Source: Karstenula rhodostoma CBS 690.94 (lineage: Eukaryota; Ascomycota; Dothideomycetes; Pleosporales; Didymosphaeriaceae). From it: a stretch of DNA of 64,000 nt. The position numbers were made by a program, and so were the translations under genes. Of this stretch, positions 56,158 to 64,000 are shown in pieces. The stretch is from positions 1,555,666-1,619,665 of the forward strand of contig MU001496.1 of the NCBI GenBank assembly GCA_010093485.1. Reading direction: 5' to 3'. The notes beneath the pieces were generated by a model. The model was not told the origin of the DNA. It was given only the letters and a program-made list of their open reading frames with translations, and did not search any database. The stretch's first letter is position 1. Every line of letters begins with the position of its first letter.

Positions 56158-58059
56158 TTATCTCAGCCTAAAGGTTTCCAGTTCGGAAGGGCCCGTCATA
56201 GATTCCAGTGCCTCTCCATGCATGATCCCGTAGACATAGCTTCGTCCAACCAATTCATAACCTTTATCACACGGCCGCAAGACAAGCGGCATGTCACATC
56301 CCAACACCACACATACCAGATCTCCTTCACGGGTACCAGGTGGGCACAATCCCATATAGCCATTCTTACTGACAAAAAAGCTCGATTTGCGACAGTGAAG
56401 ACCGAGGGCTTCGCAGAAGGCGTAGCGACAATGAAATCCCGCGCGAGGTTTGGATACGATAGGCCAATGAAGTCGAAAGGCAGACTCTGCGGGGCCGAGG
56501 AACGGCTCTAGGATGCGTTGCTCTGAGAGACGGCGGGCGTTACGTCCTGTCCATGCTGCGAACAGAGAGACATAATCGTCACTCGGTCGGGAATCTTCGT
56601 CGGACTGGTCGGACTGTTCACAGTCTTCTAAGTTTTCCGGAGAATCTGTGGCTGGCATGGTATCTTCCCGCATAACATGGCTCACGATATACAAGAATCC
56701 CACAGCAAGGTCGTAGAATTCATCAGCGGAGGGAGAGTCAAAATCCTCAGCGCGAAGCGCACGCTTCGCATGGTCGTAAATCAGGGTCCTGAAATAGACT
56801 TGCAGCTGAGGCAATCCGGTTGGATGGGTGATGCTGCTTTGAGAAAGCATCATGCGTAGCCATCTGGTTCTTCTCAGTGCATCCTGGGGATCGAATCCTT
56901 CCACCTGATCAATCGTTGTTACGAGGACCCCTTGTACCGCAAGCACGTCGGCATCAATCGAGAGCGTGGCCCTGAGACCTTCCCGGGTGCCGGCTGCGAA
57001 TCTTCCCTTTGGATCAACCATTGTCGAAGTGCTGCCGAGGTCAGGTATCCATGAAGGTAGATCAGCTAGCGAATCCGAAGTCCTGTTCCCGACGCCTGCG
57101 TGCACCAGTGTGGAGAGATTTCCATCTCCCGTCACTAAAGCAGCCACGAGATCAGTGTACACCTGCGACACCGACTTCCTGTAATCGACAGGGATGTCGA
57201 ACTCATCGCGCTGGCTCAGCCCAAGCAGGGCATATACTCTGTCTTTGGGGTCAGTGCACTGGAAAGCCACAGTCCGACGTATCAACCTGAAAAGATCTTC
57301 CTGCCGGCCGTGGTGGTGTGCATCTCGTAGCACCATGGCCGTCGTGCCAGCATCGTATCTAGGCCAGTGCAGCATCTCTTGACATTCCTCGCTCAGATGG
57401 CCGAGCACCTCTGGCACCCTCACCTCGCGCCACGCCGCATACGCCAGCACGAAGTCGTCCCACAGACAAGACCGTGACCCGCATACAAGTACTGCAGTGC
57501 GAGCGAGCACGATCTCGGGAAGCGTCCATATCCGCCACCACCACGCCCTTTCAAACAAATCTGCAAGCGCTTTCCATGCGTGGCGGTCGAACAGCTCGCC
57601 CATCGAAGTTTCGCCCGGAGTGGTGTATTCGCGTGCCCAGCGCTCGATACAGTCCATGGCGAGATCGCTCTTCTGGCCTTCTTCCCCAAGCCAGATGATA
57701 ACACGTGTAGCACGGCGGTAGACATCTCCCATGCGGGCGACTTGGAAGTTACGTTCCTCGATGTCCTCTTGGTTGATGCAAACGGCGTCGCACCAGATCT
57801 CTTCATCGCTGCAGCTGTGCTGGAAGTAGTGCAACGCCGAAGCGAGGTTTCTTCGAATTTGCATGGTCTGGCCGTCGATCGTTATCGGCGTCCCTGGTGG
57901 GTCGACGCCCCAGACGTAGGACAGTGCTTGGAAAGTCACAACGCTGTCTAGGCGCGCGACGCGGAGTTGGCAATCCAGGTCTTGAGACCGGTTCTTGATG
58001 CTGAGCAATCGGACTTCGCCGGTAGCAGGGTCCAGTGGACGGTACTCATACTCTGCCAT
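56158..58059 (-). CDS. HET (heterokaryon incompatibility) domain protein, 633 aa
   Basis: Single exon, intact. The N-terminus has the classic YEYRPLDPATGEVRLLSI, then the HET core ALSYVWGVD at about residues 45-53. The second core block is EEIWCDAVCINQEDIEERNF with VYRRATRVIIWLGEE, and then WWWRIWTLPEIVLA. The segment FQCTDPKDRVYALLGLSQ and the C-terminal GDLVCVVLGCDMPLVLRP are common to large HET proteins. HET domains trigger death of mixed cells after fusion of unlike strains and function like TIR-type signalling modules. No NACHT, ankyrin or WD repeats are fused. Fungal genomes carry dozens of such genes, so a role in self/non-self recognition is a family-level inference. The gene directly borders the motif array at 58.4-62.3 kb. 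Confidence 0.92.
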   Translation of the reverse strand: MAEYEYRPLDPATGEVRLLSIKNRSQDLDCQLRVARLDSVVTFQALSYVWGVDPPGTPITIDGQTMQIRRNLASALHYFQHSCSDEEIWCDAVCINQEDIEERNFQVARMGDVYRRATRVIIWLGEEGQKSDLAMDCIERWAREYTTPGETSMGELFDRHAWKALADLFERAWWWRIWTLPEIVLARTAVLVCGSRSCLWDDFVLAYAAWREVRVPEVLGHLSEECQEMLHWPRYDAGTTAMVLRDAHHHGRQEDLFRLIRRTVAFQCTDPKDRVYALLGLSQRDEFDIPVDYRKSVSQVYTDLVAALVTGDGNLSTLVHAGVGNRTSDSLADLPSWIPDLGSTSTMVDPKGRFAAGTREGLRATLSIDADVLAVQGVLVTTIDQVEGFDPQDALRRTRWLRMMLSQSSITHPTGLPQLQVYFRTLIYDHAKRALRAEDFDSPSADEFYDLAVGFLYIVSHVMREDTMPATDSPENLEDCEQSDQSDEDSRPSDDYVSLFAAWTGRNARRLSEQRILEPFLGPAESAFRLHWPIVSKPRAGFHCRYAFCEALGLHCRKSSFFVSKNGYMGLCPPGTREGDLVCVVLGCDMPLVLRPCDKGYELVGRSYVYGIMHGEALESMTGPSELETFRLR

Positions 58060-58450
58060 ATTTTCGATGCGATGATCGAGCGAGCTGGATGCTCATTCGA
58101 ATAAAGAACCTCTTGGTTGAGCCTGGACTCCTACATCACCTTCAGCACACCTGATTATGTAGGTAGCAGGAAGAAGAAATCAATAGTTTGACCGGTTTCT
58201 GGGGGTTTTGGATCTACATTCTTCTGTTCGCTCTCCTTTGCTCGTTTTGGCACACCCCCTTGTTTTAAATCGCATGCAGGGGATCTTGGGATACTCTAAG
58301 CCAATTATTCATATGACTGTGCATCCGACTGAGACGTGCCTCCAAGATGCATGCAGCGGTAGTGAGTCACACAGGCTCTAGAGTGCAACAGTATCATGTA
58401 GGGAAAATGACAACCGTAAACTAAGGCGTCTGTCAAGGAGGGAAGCTGGT
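58060..58450. promoter_or_regulatory. HET gene promoter region
   Basis: 5' flank of the HET gene up to the first copy of the array motif. No specific site can be assigned. Confidence 0.4.
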
Positions 58451-58458
58451 CCTCGTGC

Positions 58459-61400
58459 GGGCTAAAGATTGCAGTGTTATATGCGTTCTCCGAAAGTGCG
58501 TCCACGGGGTCTTCCTCTATTGGACTAAACCTTAAGCGGATATCTCGTTGGGGCCAAAGATTGCAGTACCGTTGTTCAGCCTTATGACAATTTGCTCTTT
58601 ATTGGCTGTTGGTCTGCCTGAACCTGCGGAAGAAAGAACCTGTCAGGGCTACAGATTGAAGTGTCGATTTATCGGAACCCACCGACTACCGTTTACGTCG
58701 GAGCAATACCTTCTTCCCCGCAAACGCGGTTTCATGGTGAATCCCACACCATTTCAACGCCACATGCCACATGGTTTGACGACTTACGATCAGCACGGTA
58801 GAATTGGGACATCCTTTTGAAATATGGGTTTCAAAGTAAAACACGTTGACTTTGGAGTGGAAGTGTAGCCCCTGCAATAGCAGCCCCCCAGGATTCAGGG
58901 AAGTTTTACGTGATCGAGAAGCTGCAATGCTGTAGGTTATAATCACCGCTGGAGAAAGCTGGATGGAGTACGAGGCTCAAAAAAGGCCTCCTACGTGCTA
59001 GGGACCGCAATGTCAGCACATGTAATAACGATATTCCAGTTCGGCTGACACATGTGCACATGAGTCCTCATCAATACTGAGCCCCACCCCCTCGCGCGTA
59101 GACAACAGGCACCCACAAGCGCCTCCATATTGTCTTCTTCGGCTCCGAGAGCCACCACACACCACAACAAGTGTGGAGAAAGTTTGACCTTCCAGCCGTG
59201 TTGCATCGAAGATCCGACCAGCCAGTAAAATGCAGAAGGCGGAGCCAAGAATATCCCGTCCAGGTTAAAGAAGGCAGTATGATTACTCGATTAGAAGTAA
59301 CTTGTCGGAGACTGTACATAGCGCTAGCTTTTTTCAACTTCACCGGTTTTCATCTCACCGGCCTACCGGACACGCATCACAACCATTGGCTGATCCCCAG
59401 CCTTATCCAGCACGAAGACCTCGCCCGGGCTAAAGTTGCAGTGCCGTGTGCACATCTCACCGCTCATTTCGCCCCCATGGTTACCTTCCACCGTAACAAA
59501 TCGTGCTCCATCACTTTTAACCACCAAACCTCATTTCCTTTGCACTCCACCACTGCCTTCCTAGTTACTAAACTTGGGCCAACTCACGTTTAATAAATCC
59601 ATACCATAATAATCCCATAGAACTAGTAGAAGCAAGGAGATGTAATGTTAATACCAAGCTTAATTTCTAAGACCGACTGCTATCAAAGACAGGTAACAGC
59701 TAGTCCTCTTGGTACCATGAAATACAATGCTGGTAAATTGAGAAGAAGAGCAACGTAACTTTTGGCCGAGATGGGCAATATGAAGGTATCAGAAATTGCT
59801 GATATATGGAGAAAATCCTCTCAACACTGCAGAAGAAACATAAGATCGAACAGACACTCCTTGTGCGGGCGAGTGATTGTAGTATTACAACAAAACTTCT
59901 GCCTGATATTATCGTTTGCAGAACTTTTATCCCATTCTCCTATAGTACTAGAATATTGCTCTATCTATTTATAACTTGCTTATCCCCTTTCTACCCCTCT
60001 CTATCAGCTAGGTTACTACGGCGTTTAACAAATTCTACCTAATAGAGAAGGGTGGGAAAGGGATAAGCAGGTTATAAATCGATAGAGTAATATTCTAGTA
60101 CTATAGGAGAATAGGACAGAACTTTTACAAGGCACAGATAACCTAATTTTATTATCTTAGGACACGGCAATTTCCCTCGCTAAAAGATTCTTCCTTCAGC
60201 CACAACTGCCCTTTCCAACGCTGAATATTGCAGTCGTTCCCATAAAATCCGTCCAGCAATCTACATCTTCTCGTACGTTGGCTCCTGCATGCAGTAGATA
60301 ACATCCAAGACGATAGAAGTAATACACTTCTCCAACTCATCACCACCTACGATAAAATCGCCTTTTAACACAAAATCTTTCTATCCATCTACTTATGTCC
60401 CTCTCGTCCCACCACTCTCTACACATCGACAAGAAACGCCCCGCTGATAACGCTCTGTTCTAACACAATCAAACACCAGTCAAACCACCCATCTCGACCT
60501 CGTCGACGCTAAGGATTGCAGTGTTCCACGAAAAGCAGACGACCACTAATGAAAGCCCCATGAGCGACCGGTCAGTCCTTGCGTGGATCTGCATGTAAGC
60601 CTGGGCTTTGGGTCTGCGAAGGCAACATCGTATAAGCGCAAAGCACCACTCCTCCCCCGCCTTGTCCTCCCAGGCTCTCGTCCGCGCTATGAATTGCAAT
60701 GCCGGATCGACCTCCGGTTAACAATACCAAGTTAACGAAAGCACACCCTCGTCCGCGCTAGAGATTGCAGTGCAAGATTATTATAGCCCCACCGTACTGG
60801 CTGAGAGCATCCCGGACAGGTAGAAGTATACGACTACCTAGTAAAAGTACAAGGTTGAAAAGGCCTTATCTAGAGTAGAAATTTCAATGGAAAGATCTAT
60901 TGACTTATGATCAGCTACCAAACCCCTAAATTGCATTCTTACACCATCAATCCCTCTCATCACCCTAATTAGCGGACAAACAGTTCTGACTGGCTGGTGG
61001 AAGCACGGAGACTCTCCGTTAGGACTAAAGATTGTAGTGTCAGACCAACTTATGACTCGGCGAGTTGGCGGAACCACAAGCGATGCCACCGCGATATCAC
61101 GCTCGAGGCTGAAGGTGAGAAATCCCGGTCTGCACCAGAAAAATCATTGCCAAGGAAATGGCAGTTGAGCACGGAAGTTCTCCTATAGTGTAGGGACTCC
61201 AATTCCGTCCTTCTTTGTACGTTCTTGTCTCCACGGAGTTTAAGCTCCCTTCTTCGTACCACATCTCTAGATCTCCTCCCCATATTGAGAGACCAAGTGT
61301 TTATAGTTTACTTGTTTACGTGCAGTATTACGTAGAGGGAAATAACAACGTCGTGTACATTAGAAGTAATAATATCACTCGCCTTGCCAGTATACGGATC

Positions 61401-62262
61401 CCATTTGTCAAAAGTGCCTAGCAGACGAGGAGGCTGAGCAAGAGCCAGAGCCTCGCCCGGGCTAAGGATTGCAGTGCTATCTGGAACACGGGCGGCACAG
61501 TATTCCAATCATGAAGAGCAACCTAGAAACATGCAGCTGAAAAAGAGACCCTTCGTCCGGGCTAAAATTGCAGTGCTGCGATCCGTATGGATTCCCGTTC
61601 TAGCTCCATCCCCAAGGTCTCTTCGCCCCAGTCGGCCCACGGAAAGGATATTAACTGGCGGGCAGAAGCACAGAGGACACCCCGTCCGTGCTAAAGAAAG
61701 CAGCGAAAAAACAACGTTGCTCGCGGGGATTGTAGATTTTCCTCTTTCAGACACACGCACGCACGCCTTTGAACCCTCCTCTCTGCTAAACCCTGCCTCC
61801 ACCACTATACCCCACCCGCCAAACCAAAACCCCCATAGTGCCGTACACGTCAGACAAGATGGAAAAGCACAATCCTCGCAAGTAGTGCTTTCTGGCGCGG
61901 ACAAAACTATCCTACTAGCCCGACCCTCTCCCTCCGCGGTAGAGATCGCAGTGTCAACAAACATCATGGAAACTGCCACCTCGTCCCCGCCTAGCCCCCG
62001 TTTCCCCTACCACAACCCCCCAACCAACCAAACAGCCCCAGCCTCGTCCTTCCAACGACCCGTCCGGGCTAAAAATCGCAATGCAATGATCTTCTCCGAA
62101 AACCCCAGAACACATACTTTCCTTTTCTTTCTTTTCATACACATTTACCCACGCCCTCTCCACTGCTCAGTTTTCCGGGACATTGTTATAATCGACCCGT
62201 ATGGAAGGCTATTGAAGCGAGTGTTTTGGTAGCTAGAAACCATGGTGGTTGGGATTGCAATG
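58459..62262 (+). repeat. Interspersed array of a short motif, 17 copies, same orientation
   Basis: A motif with consensus GGGCTAAAGATTGCAGTG, often preceded by CCTCGTCC, recurs on the plus strand. Copies start near 58459, 58551, 58646, 58996, 59427, 59867, 60219, 60505, 60684, 60755, 61021, 61461, 61559, 61687, 61936, 62066 and 62247. The best copies (58459, 60505, 60755, 61461, 61559) differ at only a few positions; others are clearly diverged. No copy is seen in reverse orientation. The spacers are 50 to about 430 bp, of unlike sequence and without long open frames. The spacing is too irregular for a classical tandem or CRISPR array, and no similar copies were noticed elsewhere in the window. 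What the motif is (protein-binding site, insertion remnant, degenerate satellite) is unknown. Confidence 0.75.
59930..60116. mobile_element. MITE, 187 bp, with about 74-bp terminal inverted repeats
   Basis: The left end (TCCCATTCTCCTATAGTACT...) and the reverse complement of the right end (TCCTATTCTCCTATAGTACT...) match over about 74 bp with roughly nine-tenths identity, leaving a loop of some 40 bp. The element is flanked by an exact 11-bp direct repeat CAGAACTTTTA at 59919..59929 and 60117..60127, a target site duplication. It has no coding capacity. A duplication of 9-11 bp is typical of Mutator-like elements, so a MULE-derived MITE is the best guess. It inserted between two copies of the array motif. 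Confidence 0.8.
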
Positions 62263-62709
62263 CCGCAAGGAGGATTTTGGAATGTGTTATATCCATCACG
62301 TCTTGTTGCTGTACAACTCACACTCCACAACCTCCGGACTCCCACACCACCAAATCACCGAGTCTCGTCCAATATTCAAGGGCGTGCTCAATCACAAGCG
62401 CAGGGTAAGTCCAAAAGCGGGGGTCGTTCATCAAGTCATGACATTCGTAAGTAGCTATGTTCACCGTACTGCTATTTAAAGAATCCAGCCATGCATTCAT
62501 TCGTGCATACCCATCCATGGTACACCCATTGCATCCTCCTTCCAGCCGTTGAGAATACCAAACGAGTGAACAGAAGCTCGCCAAAAACAAAACCACGCAA
62601 ACCCGAAAGAGCCGCTCAGGTATATCCATACCGCTCGCCCAAAACCCAATTATACCCGCCAAAAGAAAACAACCTCGCAAGAAAAGAAAAAGAAAAAAGC
62701 AGTGACTAT
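62263..62709. other. 3' flank of the DUF3824 gene
   Basis: Between the last array motif and the stop of the minus-strand DUF3824 gene. Nothing else is supported. Confidence 0.45.
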
Positions 62710-64000
62710 CTAATACCGCGCACTCGGCGCACCGCCCACCGGCGGCGGCGGCAGCGAGCCATAGGGATTCGAATCGACATAGGCCGGGCCGTACGGGGCA
62801 GCAGCTACAGGGTAGGCATACGGATTAGCCATGCCCTGACCAGTGAGCGCATTCTGCCGGGCCTCCTTTTCCCTGCGCTCGCGCATCTTCCTGCGCTTGC
62901 GGCGCCGTGTTTCGAGCTCATGGACACTGTGCCGTTGCTCGTTCATCTCCTTCCACTCGGAAAACGCAGACTTGATGCCCAAGGCCGCGATGCCCACGGC
63001 CGCCGCGTCCTGCAGCATGTTCTTGGACTTGCGCTTGCGCGCTTCTTCGGCCGTTATCTCGCCCTCGGCGACCAGTTTGCGCCGGTTCTCGGAGGCAACC
63101 ATGGATGAGTAGACGCCGTGCGCGGCGTGGATGGTGGCGACAGTGGCAAGACCGGCAGTAAGGAGTTCCTTACCTCTTAGTTTCTTGCGCTTCTGCTCCA
63201 TGTCCGTCGTCGATGTGGAGCCAGAGCTGCTATCTCTCCTCCCTCGCGTCGAGCCGCCTGCTACGACTGCTCCTCCCCCAGTGGCTGCCGCTAGTCTGCG
63301 ATCTGGATTAGCTCGAGGAGCATCGGGATAGGCACCGTCCATACTACGACCCGGGTCGTATCCGCCGCGGGAGCGGCGTCTCCGGGATGGTGGCTCATAT
63401 TCGTCGGCGCTGTCGTACGAAGGCGAGCGCTCACGCCTGGAGCGTGACTTTGAGCGCACGCGGTCGTAAAGAGCCTTGCCTGCTGCTAGAACTGCTCCGC
63501 CTCCAACTACTTTACCGAGGGTGTTATCACCACCACGTTCGCGAGATCCAGAATGGGAGCGTCCACGGGAACGAGAGCGGCCGAAGATTGACCTGGCTCG
63601 GGAGCGCGAGCGGGAGCGTGAAGGAGACCGAGAGCCACCGCGTGCGCGAGACTTGGAGCGGGAACCGTTCGCAACGCGGGCTGCAACAAGACCGCCGAGA
63701 GCTGATTCGGCTACGTGTCGCTTGCTGTGCTTGTCTGGGTTTTTGTCGACGAGACTGTCGATACCAGCGGCACCGAGGGCAGCAGTAGCAATGCGCTGAC
63801 CCTTCTCGCCGGTCCAGGGACCAGGCTGCTTTCGGCTACGGAAGGCTTCTACGGCACCGGCTACAATGGCGGCTTTGGCAGCCTGCTCCCACTTGGCTTG
63901 GGATTTGCCGTGGCGGTTTGGGCTGCGCGAGCCGTAACGGCTGCTTCGGCGGTCTTCCGAGTATCGGTCATCGTAGCGATCACGGTCGCTCTCGTAGCCG
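62710..64000 (-). CDS. DUF3824 family protein, 3' part (at least 429 aa), runs off the window
   Basis: The frame is open from the right edge of the window to the stop at 62712..62710, so the start lies beyond 64000. The visible protein alternates Ser/Arg-rich runs (RSKSRARGGSRSPSRSRSRS) with small Ala/Gly-rich hydrophobic helices (AAKAAIVAGAVEAFRSRK, RIATAALGAAGIDSLVDKNP, AESALGGLVAARVANGS, VVGGGAVLAAGKALYD, ELLTAGLATVATIHAAHG, AAAVGIAALGIKSAF). This is the repeat pattern of fungal DUF3824 proteins, whose function is unknown. The C-terminus is Tyr/Pro-rich (YAYPVAAAPYGPAYVDSNPY). The helices could be membrane-associated, glycine-zipper-like segments. No intron was seen in this part. Confidence 0.8.
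   Translation of the reverse strand, partial: GYESDRDRYDDRYSEDRRSSRYGSRSPNRHGKSQAKWEQAAKAAIVAGAVEAFRSRKQPGPWTGEKGQRIATAALGAAGIDSLVDKNPDKHSKRHVAESALGGLVAARVANGSRSKSRARGGSRSPSRSRSRSRARSIFGRSRSRGRSHSGSRERGGDNTLGKVVGGGAVLAAGKALYDRVRSKSRSRRERSPSYDSADEYEPPSRRRRSRGGYDPGRSMDGAYPDAPRANPDRRLAAATGGGAVVAGGSTRGRRDSSSGSTSTTDMEQKRKKLRGKELLTAGLATVATIHAAHGVYSSMVASENRRKLVAEGEITAEEARKRKSKNMLQDAAAVGIAALGIKSAFSEWKEMNEQRHSVHELETRRRKRRKMRERREKEARQNALTGQGMANPYAYPVAAAPYGPAYVDSNPYGSLPPPPVGGAPSARY

Noticed and set aside
58459..62262. CRISPR array
   Set aside because: Fungal nuclear DNA, spacer lengths vary from about 50 to 430 bp, repeats are diverged, and no cas genes are present.

Overview
The window is nuclear DNA of a filamentous ascomycete (Pezizomycotina, probably Dothideomycetes-like, although class cannot be fixed from sequence alone). 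The evidence is short introns of mostly 41-60 nt with GT(A/G)AGT-type donors, CTAAC/CTGAC branch sites and CAG/TAG acceptors; fungal-specific families (Zn(II)2Cys6 regulator, HET-domain protein, fungal Rox3-type MED19, RXT2, Rsc7/Swp82, DUF3824); and compact gene pairs separated by long gene-poor intervals. No bacterial, organellar or viral gene blocks were seen. Many gene models were rebuilt by joining exons across introns; joins are given in each entry and every one keeps the reading phase.

Layout. 0-13 kb: Zn2Cys6 regulator (-), G-patch protein (-), membrane-anchored SDR (+), three-LIM paxillin-like protein (-), prefoldin subunit 5 (-), JmjC/cupin-8 dioxygenase (+), HEI10-type RING meiotic protein (+). 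13-23.7 kb: mostly gene-poor, holding a C2H2 zinc finger gene, a decayed tandem repeat, a cytochrome P450 relic carrying a 59-bp insertion, and small dispersed repeats. 23.7-35.2 kb: FAD aromatic-ring monooxygenase, MED19 and ERCC1 (divergent pair), an F-box protein, a small spliced hypothetical gene and a GIY-YIG protein with a C-terminal membrane anchor. 35.2-39.5 kb: gene-poor, with GC-rich simple repeats and small dispersed repeats. 39.5-41.8 kb: Rsc7/Swp82 remodeller subunit, followed by about 4.7 kb with no convincing gene. 46.5-55.8 kb: dense housekeeping block SF3A2 / TBCE / RXT2 / TRAPPC11. 56.2-58.1 kb: complete HET-domain gene. 58.4-62.3 kb: a gene-free block with 17 recognisable copies of one short motif, all in the same orientation and interrupted by a MITE. 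62.7 kb to the end: 3' part of a DUF3824 gene that runs off the window.

The genes do not form one pathway. Most are core cellular genes: splicing (SF3A2), transcription and chromatin (MED19, RSC7, RXT2), DNA repair (ERCC1), meiosis (HEI10), tubulin folding (TBCE, prefoldin) and vesicle traffic (TRAPPC11). They sit beside accessory loci (FAD monooxygenase, P450 relic, HET gene, Zn2Cys6 regulator). The strongest unexplained signal is the interspersed 18-26 bp motif array between the HET gene and the DUF3824 gene. Second are several families of very small insertions flanked by 11-14 bp direct repeats.
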